Shown here piece after piece: positions 54,423-61,821 of a stretch of DNA of 64,000 nucleotides. Position 1 is the first letter of the stretch. Every line of letters starts with the position of its first letter. The DNA is taken from assembly GCF_001676385.1 (NCBI RefSeq), contig NZ_LYVJ01000004.1, positions 1 to 64,000 on the forward strand. Direction: 5' to 3'. A program made the position numbers and the translations under genes. The notes beneath the pieces were generated by a model. The model ran no database searches. It was given only the letters and a program-made list of their open reading frames with translations, and was not told where the DNA came from. Origin of the DNA: Stenotrophomonas maltophilia. GTDB taxonomy: Bacteria; Pseudomonadota; Gammaproteobacteria; Xanthomonadales; Xanthomonadaceae.

Positions 54423-56621
54423 TCAGAAATCCATCGTTGCCGACAGCAGCACCGTCCGCGGTGCACCCAGTGCCAGGCTCGACAACAACGGCATGCCCCA
54501 GTACGCCTTGTTGGTCACGTTGTTCACCGTGGCCCGCAGTGCAAGCGGTCGTCCTGCCATCGTCGTGCTGTAGCGCGCGCCCACGTCGAACAACGTGCGC
54601 CCCGGCACCGACAGGCGGTTGTCGGCACTGATGTACTGCTTCGACATCGACGTGGCATTACCTGTCAGGGTCAGGCCTTCCAGCGCGGGCACATCCCACT
54701 CCACGCCCAGCTTGGCCTGCCGCTGCGCCACGGCGGTGGCGATGCGCCCTTCATTCACGCCGCCCGCCGTGCGGGTCAGCTTCGGCTGCACGTAGGCCAC
54801 GCCACCCAGCAGACGCACGCCGTCGATGGGAGTGCCGAAGAAGCCCCATTCCACGCCCCGGTTACGTTGTTCGCCGCCAAACGAGAAGATGTTCGTGACC
54901 GGGTCGGTGTAGCTGCTGGGCCGTTTGATCTCGTACACGCTGAAGGTGTGCGCGAAGCTGCCCAGGTCCAGCTTCAGGCCCAGCTCCTTCTGCCTGGTGT
55001 GGAACGGTGCGAACACATCGCCGGCATTGGCGGCGGTCATCGGCGCGGTGGCGCCCTGGCTGAGGCCTTCGATGTAGTTGGTGTAGAGGGAGATCGTGTC
55101 AGTGGCCTTCACCCGCAGGGCCGCTGCCGGCGTGGTTGCACTCTCGTCGTAGCGCGAGGTGCGTGCACCCGTGGACACATTGAAGGTCTCGCTGACCACT
55201 TGCTGGCGGCGCACGCCCAGCGTCAGTTGCACGCGGTCATCGGCGAAGGCAAGGGTGTCGGCGAAGCCGACGCTGTCCAGCTTCAGCTCGGTATGCGAGA
55301 TGTGCGGTGCCACGAACGGCGCGGCCGGGCCCCACACCGGGTTGTAGAGGTTGGTGGTCCAGTCCCAGCCCGGCACGCTGCGGCGGCCGTAGTCGTTCTG
55401 GGTGTGCTGGTAATGGGTCACGTTGGCGGCCCACTGGTGGCCGACGCTGCCCGTGCGGAAGCTGCCACGCAGGCCAGCATCGGCGGATTGCTTCTTGATA
55501 TCGAAGGCGAGCTGGCCGATCACCGTGCTGAAGTCGCCGGCCGGGTTGAGGATCTGCGCGCTGATCGAACCGTTGTAGCGGTAGTCGGTCCTGCTGCTGC
55601 CGTAGGCCAGGTAAGCCATCAGGCTATCGTTGATATCCAGTTCGCCCCGCAGCATCGCGCCCTTGTCCCGGCTATCCACGTAGGCCCAGTCCGGGTTGAT
55701 CAGCGTATCGCCGCGTGGCGGGCGCGGAATGGCCACGCCCGGTGCCAGGCCCACGCCACGCGCCGGACCGTCCACGCGGTCGTCGGCGCTGTACAGATCG
55801 GCCGAAAGGCGCGCGCGTTCGCCGCGCCAGTCCAGCGCCAATGAACCGAGCTGCACCTTCTTGCGCTGCTTGCCGACCGCGCCATCCCCATCACGGTACG
55901 CGCCGTTGAAGCGGATGCCGAACTGCTTGCTGGCACCCAGGCGGCGGCCGGCATCCACATGGGTACCGAACTGCGCATCGGAGGCGAAATTGGCACTGAC
56001 CCGCAGCAATGGCAGCTCACCCGCACGCTTGGGCACCAGGTTGACGCTGCCACCCACCGAGCCACCCGGCGGCATGCCGTTGAGCAGCGCGGACGGCCCC
56101 TTCAGCACCTCGATGCGTTCGAACATTTCCGGCGAGGTGCGGTAGTACGGCGCCATGCCGATCAGGCCATGGAAGGTGGTGTCGCTGGTGCTGGAGGCGA
56201 AGCCGCGGATCGCGTAGTTCTCGCTCCACGCACCGGTGACGCCGTTGCTGAAGACGGTGGGGTCGGTGGCGGCGATGACGTCGGTCAGGTCCTTGGCCTG
56301 GCGGTCGCGGATGAAAGATTCGGTGTAGCTGATCGTGCTGAACGGCGTGTCCATGAAGTCCTTGTCGCCGAGCAGGCCGACGCGGCTGCCAGCCGCGACC
56401 TGGCCGCCGGCATAGTCACCCGTGACGCGGCGCTGTTCCTGCACCTGCACCGAGGGCAGGGTGGATGGCGCGGTTTCGGCCAGCGCGGCTGGCGATGCCA
56501 GCAGGGCCAATGCCAGGGCCGAAACCCGGTAGCGCCGGGCCACGCCCGGCGGATGCCCCAGGACAGGGTCTGCCGGGGGAGCGGGACGACGCGGCGGGGA
56601 AGTGAGGTTGAACACGGTCAT
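54423..56621 (-). CDS. TonB-dependent siderophore receptor
   Basis: This 732-residue outer-membrane receptor has a signal peptide, a TonB-box-like start (PSVQVQEQR), a plug domain with TPFSTISYTESFIRD, RGFASSTSDTTFHG, IEVLKGPSALLNGMPPGGSVGGSVN, and a 22-stranded barrel ending VLLSATMDF with a terminal Phe. The 'GxPxGGSxGGxVNLVPKRA' plug sequence places it with ferric hydroxamate/pyoverdine-type receptors; the actual siderophore is not determined. ATG 56621 was chosen over an upstream extension that has no signal features. It diverges from a TetR gene; the repressor site at 56791-56812 is its likely control. Confidence 0.9.
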   Translation of the reverse strand: MTVFNLTSPPRRPAPPADPVLGHPPGVARRYRVSALALALLASPAALAETAPSTLPSVQVQEQRRVTGDYAGGQVAAGSRVGLLGDKDFMDTPFSTISYTESFIRDRQAKDLTDVIAATDPTVFSNGVTGAWSENYAIRGFASSTSDTTFHGLIGMAPYYRTSPEMFERIEVLKGPSALLNGMPPGGSVGGSVNLVPKRAGELPLLRVSANFASDAQFGTHVDAGRRLGASKQFGIRFNGAYRDGDGAVGKQRKKVQLGSLALDWRGERARLSADLYSADDRVDGPARGVGLAPGVAIPRPPRGDTLINPDWAYVDSRDKGAMLRGELDINDSLMAYLAYGSSRTDYRYNGSISAQILNPAGDFSTVIGQLAFDIKKQSADAGLRGSFRTGSVGHQWAANVTHYQHTQNDYGRRSVPGWDWTTNLYNPVWGPAAPFVAPHISHTELKLDSVGFADTLAFADDRVQLTLGVRRQQVVSETFNVSTGARTSRYDESATTPAAALRVKATDTISLYTNYIEGLSQGATAPMTAANAGDVFAPFHTRQKELGLKLDLGSFAHTFSVYEIKRPSSYTDPVTNIFSFGGEQRNRGVEWGFFGTPIDGVRLLGGVAYVQPKLTRTAGGVNEGRIATAVAQRQAKLGVEWDVPALEGLTLTGNATSMSKQYISADNRLSVPGRTLFDVGARYSTTMAGRPLALRATVNNVTNKAYWGMPLLSSLALGAPRTVLLSATMDF

Positions 56622-56790
56622 GCCAGGTTCCTGTGGATCGCAGGTGCGACGGCGCCCGGCGCGCGGCCATCGGCTCGCACGGGATTGGGGCGCGGTGCAG
56701 GGTTGTTGGCTGGGTGGAAACCTGGCGGGAAGGTGAGCCTTGGGCTCGGTTGCCAACGGCGCGCCGGTGACGAACCCGACGCATTCCGAA

Positions 56791-56812
56791 TTAGTTGAGT
56801 ACAATAAACTAA
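56791..56812. promoter_or_regulatory. Palindromic operator between receptor and TetR genes
   Basis: TTAGTT-N10-AACTAA is a perfect inverted repeat of the size bound by TetR dimers, in the only AT-rich stretch of the intergenic region, 170 bp upstream of the receptor start and 51 bp upstream of the regulator start. Confidence 0.55.
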
Positions 56813-56862
56813 ATTGAGCGAAGCGGACAAGAGGGTCCTTTTGCTGGCACCCTCAGCCCGGT

Positions 56863-57465
56863 ATGAGCATGCACCCCGAGATCCCGGCACCGGCCCGTGG
56901 CCGTCCCCCTACCATCACTCCGGAACGCCTGGCCGACATCGGCATCCGCCTGGGCTTGCCCAACCTGACCATGGCCAAGGTGGCTGCCGAGCTGGCGGTG
57001 ACCCAGGCGGCGCTGTACAAGCGCGTGGCCAACCTGGAGGCGTTGAAGCGGCTGGTGGCCGAAGCCGTGTTCCAGCGCTGGCAGATTCCCCGCGCCTCGG
57101 CCGATGCGCCGGGTGGCCTGCAGGGCTACCTGACGGTGTTCGTGGAGTCGCTGTGCGCAGTGGTGAAGGCGCACCCGGGGCTGCCGCCCTACCTGTTGCG
57201 GCGTTCGGTGGCCACGACGCCGATGCTGCAGAAAATTGCCTCGCACCAGGCGCATGTGGCCGAGGTCTTCGGCCTGCCGGCGGACAAGGCGCGCTGGTTG
57301 CTGGCGACGATCGCGTTCTACTGCATCGCGGGTGCGGACACGATCTACGCGATTGCGGACGACGAAGAAGGGCAGGTGATCACCGAGTTCAAACAGGGCA
57401 TGCGGGCGCTGGTGATCGGTTCGTTGCAGATGTTGGATGCGGACGACGCGGACGGATTGCCGTGA
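56863..57465 (+). CDS. TetR-family transcriptional regulator
   Basis: This 200-residue regulator has a Pro/Arg-rich start (ARGRPPTITPERLADIG) and a helix-turn-helix (LGLPNLTMAKVAAELAVTQAALYKRVANLEAL, residues about 26-57). A helical C-terminal ligand domain completes it. GTATGAGCATG offers two starts; 56863 is used. It is divergent from the TonB receptor, and the palindrome at 56791-56812 is probably its operator. An iron or siderophore signal is an inference. Confidence 0.85.
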   Translation: MSMHPEIPAPARGRPPTITPERLADIGIRLGLPNLTMAKVAAELAVTQAALYKRVANLEALKRLVAEAVFQRWQIPRASADAPGGLQGYLTVFVESLCAVVKAHPGLPPYLLRRSVATTPMLQKIASHQAHVAEVFGLPADKARWLLATIAFYCIAGADTIYAIADDEEGQVITEFKQGMRALVIGSLQMLDADDADGLP

Positions 57466-57469
57466 CCCC

Positions 57470-57492
57470 ATCCACGCATGGCGTGGCTCTAC
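57470..57492 (-). repeat. SMAG-type palindrome
   Basis: Reading leftward GTAGAGCCACGCCATGCGTGGAT: stem CCACGC-ATG-GCGTGG with the GTAG head at the right. It provides the false upstream ATG at 57478 of the next gene. Confidence 0.65.
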
Positions 57493-57501
57493 AATGCGGC
57501 C

Positions 57502-58590
57502 ATGCCTGCCACGCCAACCCTTGAAGATCTGCGCCGCTACGCGGTGGCGCGCACCCTGTTCAAACCGACTACGTTGATGTCCGCGATCCGGCGGCTGGGC
57601 TTCGTGCAGGCCGACCCGATCCGCGCGCCGGCACGGGCGCAGGACCTGACCCTGCGGCACCGGGTAAAGGACTACCGCGCAGGCGATCTTGAGCGCCGCT
57701 ACGCGCGCCTGCCGGTGGAAGAAGATTGCCTGGTGAACTACGGCTTCCTGCCACGCGAGCATCTGTCACTGATGCACCCGCGGGTGGCCAAGCGCGTATG
57801 GGACGCCGAGACCCATCGCCGCGCCGCCGACGTGCTGGCCTTCGTGCGCGAGCGCGGCAGCGTGCACCCGCGCGAGGTTGACCAGGCCTTCGCGCATGGG
57901 CGGGTGACCAACTACTGGGGCGGCACCAGCAGCGCCAGCACGCATCTACTGGATGGCATGCACTACCGCGGCATGCTGCGCGTGGCGCGGCGTGACAACG
58001 GCACGCGCATCTACGCCGTGGCCGAGCATGCCGAGGCGGATGCCAGCGAGCAGGCGCAGGTTGAACGCGCGGCCGCCCTGATCGATCTGGTGGTGCGCAA
58101 GTACGCGCCGCTGCCGTCGGCCAGCCTGACCTACCTGGTGCGGCTGCTGGGCTACGGCGCACCGCATCTGGCCGAGCAGACCCGCAAGGCATTGGCACTG
58201 GCCAAGCAGCAGCTGGCCAGCTGCACCCTGGACGGCACCCGCTGGTACTGGCCAGCCGAAGAGAACCCGCGCTCGCGCCGGCATGCACCGGACGAGCAGG
58301 TGCGCCTGCTGGCGCCCTTCGACCCGATGGTGTGGGACCGCCGCCGCTTCGAACTACTGTGGGGCTGGGTCTACAAGTTCGAGGCGTATACGCCTGCGCC
58401 GAAGCGCCAGTACGGGTACTACGCATTGCCGGTGCTGTGGCATGACCAGGTGGTGGGCTGGGCCAATCTGAGCGTGCGCGATGGCGAACTGGCGTCGAAC
58501 GTGGGCTATGCCGGCAGGTCACTGGCCCGCGACAAGGTGTTTCGTGGTGCATTGGACGATGAGCTGCAGCGCATGGCCGCGTTCCTGTAG
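57502..58590 (+). CDS. YcaQ/AlkX-like winged-helix DNA glycosylase family protein
   Basis: This 362-residue protein of the HTH_42 family carries the catalytic Q-x-D motif in FVQADPIRAPARAQDLTLRHR (Gln36, Ala37, Asp38), as in E. coli YcaQ (AlkX), which removes alkylated bases and unhooks interstrand crosslinks. Further family segments are EEDCLVNYGFLP and AWGWVYKFEAYTP-like (LLWGWVYKFEAYTPAPKRQYGYYALP). The start at 57502 is preferred because the earlier ATG (57478) lies within a SMAG palindrome. It follows the TetR gene by 36 nt. Confidence 0.85.
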   Translation: MPATPTLEDLRRYAVARTLFKPTTLMSAIRRLGFVQADPIRAPARAQDLTLRHRVKDYRAGDLERRYARLPVEEDCLVNYGFLPREHLSLMHPRVAKRVWDAETHRRAADVLAFVRERGSVHPREVDQAFAHGRVTNYWGGTSSASTHLLDGMHYRGMLRVARRDNGTRIYAVAEHAEADASEQAQVERAAALIDLVVRKYAPLPSASLTYLVRLLGYGAPHLAEQTRKALALAKQQLASCTLDGTRWYWPAEENPRSRRHAPDEQVRLLAPFDPMVWDRRRFELLWGWVYKFEAYTPAPKRQYGYYALPVLWHDQVVGWANLSVRDGELASNVGYAGRSLARDKVFRGALDDELQRMAAFL

Positions 58591-58603
58591 CGCCAAGCGG
58601 CGC

Positions 58604-58726
58604 ATGGGTACCTATCCGGTGCTGGCCGCGTTGGTGTGTTCGTCTGTGATCGCGCTGGGCTTCGGCTGCTTCCCGGCACACAGTGCTGCACAGCTGGACC
58701 CTACCCAGGCATTGACGGCGGAATAG
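58604..58726 (+). CDS. Possible 40-residue membrane/export peptide
   Basis: A 40-codon frame from ATG 58604 has a hydrophobic core (LAALVCSSVIALGFGCF) followed by Ala/Gln/Asp. No good ribosome site precedes it, and it could be chance. It is listed because it falls 13 nt behind the YcaQ-like gene and has a peptide-like composition. Confidence 0.25.
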   Translation: MGTYPVLAALVCSSVIALGFGCFPAHSAAQLDPTQALTAE

Positions 58727-58746
58727 GGCCGCTCGCTATGGCACCT

Positions 58747-58820
58747 GTAGAGCCGAGCCCGCGCTCGGCTGCACTCCGTTCAGGTCGCGCTGCAAGCCGA
58801 GCATGGGCTCGGCTCTACAG
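58747..58820. repeat. SMAG-type inverted pair
   Basis: GTAGAGCCGAGCCCGCGCTC on the left and GAGCCGAGCCC-like inverse ending GGCTCTAC on the right (58793-58818) form a facing pair. It lies between the YcaQ-like gene and the MscS-type gene, which are convergent. Confidence 0.75.
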
Positions 58821-58824
58821 CTGC

Positions 58825-59418
58825 TCAGCGCACCTTGCCTTTGCTTGGCACGCTTCCCGGCAGCTGGGAGTTCCCGCCGTCACCCCAGTGGCGGGTGATG
58901 CGCTGGAAGAACAGCGAGTTGGGCACGCGCAGCAGGCAGCCGCGGGCACCTTCGCCGCGGTCACTGAGCGTGGTGTAGATCAGGTTGATGTCTACCACCC
59001 GGCCACACAGGCCTGGCTTGTCGACGCTTTCCAGCACCTCGATGGTGTCGTTGATGCGGAACGGGCGCGTGGCCACGATCAGGAACGAACAGAACAGGTT
59101 GGACAGCACGCTCCAGGCTGCAAAGAACGCCACCGCACCGACGGCCATGAACCCGGTCAGCGCGGTCCACAGCACCGAGCGCGAAACGCCCAGCCGCTCC
59201 AGTATCAGCAACGCGGCCGCCAGATACAGCAACAGTGCGCCGCCCCGGCGCAGGCCCGCGTGCAGCTCGGGCGCCAGCCGGCCACGCTGCCGCGCCTGCA
59301 CCAGCAGCCATGCCAGTGCGCGAACCATCACCCATGCGACGCCGAGGATGGCCAGCACCTCGGCCACCGGCACAACCACGGTCAGCCAGTCCTCGATCCA
59401 GGCAGGCAATCCGGTCAT
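58825..59418 (-). CDS. Small MscS-family mechanosensitive channel protein
   Basis: This 197-residue protein has membrane segments about 14-36 (VVPVAEVLAILGVAWVMVRAL) and 56-75, then the pore-lining MscS motif LTGFMAVGAVAFFAAWSVLSNLFCSF with SFLIVATRPF. A short cytoplasmic beta-domain (GLCGRVVDINLIYTTL) and RVPNSLF follow. It lacks the large C-terminal vestibule of E. coli MscS (286 residues). It begins 5 nt after the SDR gene stop, so both are in one operon. An osmotic-stress role is inferred from the family. Confidence 0.8.
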   Translation of the reverse strand: MTGLPAWIEDWLTVVVPVAEVLAILGVAWVMVRALAWLLVQARQRGRLAPELHAGLRRGGALLLYLAAALLILERLGVSRSVLWTALTGFMAVGAVAFFAAWSVLSNLFCSFLIVATRPFRINDTIEVLESVDKPGLCGRVVDINLIYTTLSDRGEGARGCLLRVPNSLFFQRITRHWGDGGNSQLPGSVPSKGKVR

Positions 59419-59423
59419 GGAGG

Positions 59424-60290
59424 CTACAGCGTCGCCGCGCCGCCCGAGATGGTCAGCAGTGCACCGGACGTATAGCTGGCGCTGTCCGAGGCGAGCATCA
59501 CGTAGGCCGAGGCCAGTTCGGCCGGTTGCCCGGGGCGGCCGAACGGCGTCTGCGCGCCGAACTGCTCGACCTCTTCGGCGGCCATGCCTGCGGGAATGAA
59601 GGGCGTCCAGATCGGGCCGGGCAGCACGGCGTTGACGCGGATCTGGTGCTCGGCCAGCAGGCCGGCCAGGCCCAGTGTCAGGTTGGCGACGGCGCCCTTG
59701 GTCGCAGAGTAGGGCAGGATGTTCGGCGTCGGCCGCTTCGAATTGACCGACGCGGTATTGATGATCGCGCCACCCCCGCGCAGGTGCGGTACGCACAGGC
59801 GGGTCAGGTTGAACACCGCATGCACGTTGGTATCGAAGGTGCGCTTCCAGTCATCCAGGGTGATGTCGTCAAAGCTGTCGTAGTAGCGCTGGTAAGCTGC
59901 GTTGTTGACCAGGATATCGAGGCCGTCCAGCTCGCTGGCGACGCGGTCCACGAGCGAGCGCGCCTGTGCCGGGTCGCTGATGTCGCACGCCACCAGCACG
60001 GCCTTGCGCCCGGCCTGTTCGATCTGTTGCTGGACGTGGCGGGCATCCTCCTGTTCGCCGTCGAGGAAGGCGATGGCCACATCCGCACCTTCGCGCGCGA
60101 AGGCAATGGCCACGGCCGCACCGATGCCGCTGTCGCCGCCGGTGATCAGCGCTTTCCTGCCCTGCAGCAGGCCATGGCCGCGGTAGCTGTCTTCGCCGTG
60201 GTCCGGGCGGGGCTGCATCGGCGCGGTCTTGCCGGGAAACGACTGCTGCTGGGCCGGGAACGGCGGGCGTGGATAATCGGCGACGGCCAT
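59424..60290 (-). CDS. SDR-family oxidoreductase (stress-type)
   Basis: This 288-residue SDR with an N-terminal extension (AVADYPRPPFPAQQQ) has the cofactor motif TGGDSGIGAAVAIAFARE, NNAAYQR, the catalytic Ser and YSATK in TASVNSKRPTPNILPYSATK, and GPIWTPFIP. It resembles the general stress SDR group (GSP39/YhdF-like) in the extended N-terminus and long loops. Overlap of its 3' end with the MscS gene start region and 101 nt to the transducer-like gene upstream suggest a stress operon. The substrate is unknown. Confidence 0.88.
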   Translation of the reverse strand: MAVADYPRPPFPAQQQSFPGKTAPMQPRPDHGEDSYRGHGLLQGRKALITGGDSGIGAAVAIAFAREGADVAIAFLDGEQEDARHVQQQIEQAGRKAVLVACDISDPAQARSLVDRVASELDGLDILVNNAAYQRYYDSFDDITLDDWKRTFDTNVHAVFNLTRLCVPHLRGGGAIINTASVNSKRPTPNILPYSATKGAVANLTLGLAGLLAEHQIRVNAVLPGPIWTPFIPAGMAAEEVEQFGAQTPFGRPGQPAELASAYVMLASDSASYTSGALLTISGGAATL

Positions 60291-60391
60291 CGGGGCTCTC
60301 CTGCGGGAAACAGGCATCCAGTCTGTGCGGTGGTGGGTAAACGAGCCGGCGGTGCGACGTGGTGATGGTGTGCACGGTCCCGCAGCAGGCT

Positions 60392-60775
60392 TCACAGCGG
60401 ATGGGCGATGGTGGTCATGATGCTGTTGGCCGGTTGCCGCGAATCCAGCCGCGTGTGCTGCACGATGACCGGCTGGTCGGATTCGATGAGGGTGGCAAAA
60501 CCGGTGCCGCGCGGCACGGGTTCGGGATCGTCCAGATCGTTGAAGCGCAGGTGCCGCGTGCGCCGGGCGCGCACTGTGATCCGGTAGGGGCCGACCGGAT
60601 CGCGATCCTCGAAATACAGCGTGAGCGTGACTTGCGCGTCGGTGCTGCCGGCGTTGAGCACGCAGCAGGTTTCGTGACTCTGCATTTCCGGCGAAGGGCC
60701 GTTGCTCCATGCCGGAATGTAGCCCTCGGCGATGGCCCAGCGTCGATGCCCGATGCAGGAAGTGTTCGTTTCCAT
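60392..60775 (-). CDS. Sensory rhodopsin transducer family protein (ASRT-like)
   Basis: This 127-residue protein matches the Anabaena sensory rhodopsin transducer family (PF07100): HRRWAIAEGYIPAWSNG, then ETCCVLNAGSTDAQVTLTLYFEDRDPVGPY, RRTRHLRFNDL and SDQPVIVQHTRLDSRQ. The tetrameric beta-sandwich in Anabaena transmits the light signal from a rhodopsin and binds DNA or sugars in some homologues. No rhodopsin gene is present in this window. It is probably a soluble carbohydrate-binding or stress protein and lies upstream of the SDR gene on the same strand. Confidence 0.85.
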   Translation of the reverse strand: METNTSCIGHRRWAIAEGYIPAWSNGPSPEMQSHETCCVLNAGSTDAQVTLTLYFEDRDPVGPYRITVRARRTRHLRFNDLDDPEPVPRGTGFATLIESDQPVIVQHTRLDSRQPANSIMTTIAHPL

Positions 60776-60834
60776 GACATGGTTTTAGCTGGCGGGGTGT
60801 TGCCATCGTGTCCAGTTCCTGCCCGGAAACCGTG

Positions 60835-61821
60835 ATGACCATTGGATACCATGCCTCGCATGAGCAGTTTCCCCCGGCAACGCTGCTGGGCCTGGCGCTG
60901 CGCGCCGAACAGGCCGGGTTCGAGGCGCTGATGTGCTCGGACCACTTCCATCCCTGGACGACGGCGCAGGGGCAGTCCGGCCATAGCTGGGTGTGGGCCG
61001 GCGCGCTGGCCGTGCAGAGTGCGCTGACGCTGGGCATGGTGACCTGCCCGATGCTGCGCCAGCACCCCGCATTGGTGGCACAGGCGGCCGCGACGCTGGA
61101 GCAGTTGGCGCCAGGCCGCATCTGGCTGGCCTTGGGCACGGGCGAGGCCTTGAACGAGCGCGTTACCGGGCAGGACTGGCCGCCGAAGCCGGAACGGCAG
61201 AAGGCGTTGCGCGAGGCGGCGGAAGTGATGCGGCGGCTATGGAGCGGCGAACAGGTGGACCACCGCGGCGCCTTCGCGGTCCGGCAGGCGCGCCTGTACA
61301 GCCGCCCGGCGCTGCCACTGCCGTTGCTGGGTGCGGCCGTGACCGAGGACACAGCGCGCTGGATGGGCAGTTGGGCCGATGGCCTGATCACCATCAGCCA
61401 GCCACTGGCGCAGCTGCGCCGCGTGGTCTCCGCGTTCGAAGCGGGCGGCGGCAGGGGCAAGCCGATGTACCTGCAGGCCAAGCTGTCCTATGCGCGCGCC
61501 GAACAGGCGGCGCTGGAGGGCGCACTGGAGCAATGGAATGCCAATGTGCTGCCGCCGGCGCTGGCCGAAGGCCTGGACCAGCCCGAACAGTTCGAGGCCC
61601 AGGCGCGATCCATCGGCGCCGACGTGCTGCGCCGGCACGTGCATGTCTCGGCCGACCTCGGCCGGCATCGCGGCTGGCTGCAGGAGCTCCAGGCGCTGGG
61701 CTTCGATCGCATCTACCTGCACAACGTGAACCGCGAGCAGGACCGTTTCATCGATGACTTTGCCGAGCACGTGTTGCCGGCACTGCGTACTCAGGCGCCT
61801 TCGGCGGCCAGCCACGCGTAG
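60835..61821 (+). CDS. LLM-class flavin-dependent oxidoreductase
   Basis: This 328-residue TIM-barrel enzyme of the luciferase-like monooxygenase class has the opening MTIGYHASHEQFPPATLLGLALRAEQAGF, SDHFHPW, QSGHSWVWAGALA and LALGTGEALNER. These match the glucose-6-phosphate dehydrogenase-like branch, including the subgroup found in species without F420 (TIGR03885, as I recall). It probably uses FMN. The ATG at 60835 starts the family motif; the upstream GTG is rejected. Divergent from the transducer-like gene by 59 bp, and its last codons overlap the convergent GH13 gene by 31 bp. Confidence 0.85.
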   Translation: MTIGYHASHEQFPPATLLGLALRAEQAGFEALMCSDHFHPWTTAQGQSGHSWVWAGALAVQSALTLGMVTCPMLRQHPALVAQAAATLEQLAPGRIWLALGTGEALNERVTGQDWPPKPERQKALREAAEVMRRLWSGEQVDHRGAFAVRQARLYSRPALPLPLLGAAVTEDTARWMGSWADGLITISQPLAQLRRVVSAFEAGGGRGKPMYLQAKLSYARAEQAALEGALEQWNANVLPPALAEGLDQPEQFEAQARSIGADVLRRHVHVSADLGRHRGWLQELQALGFDRIYLHNVNREQDRFIDDFAEHVLPALRTQAPSAASHA

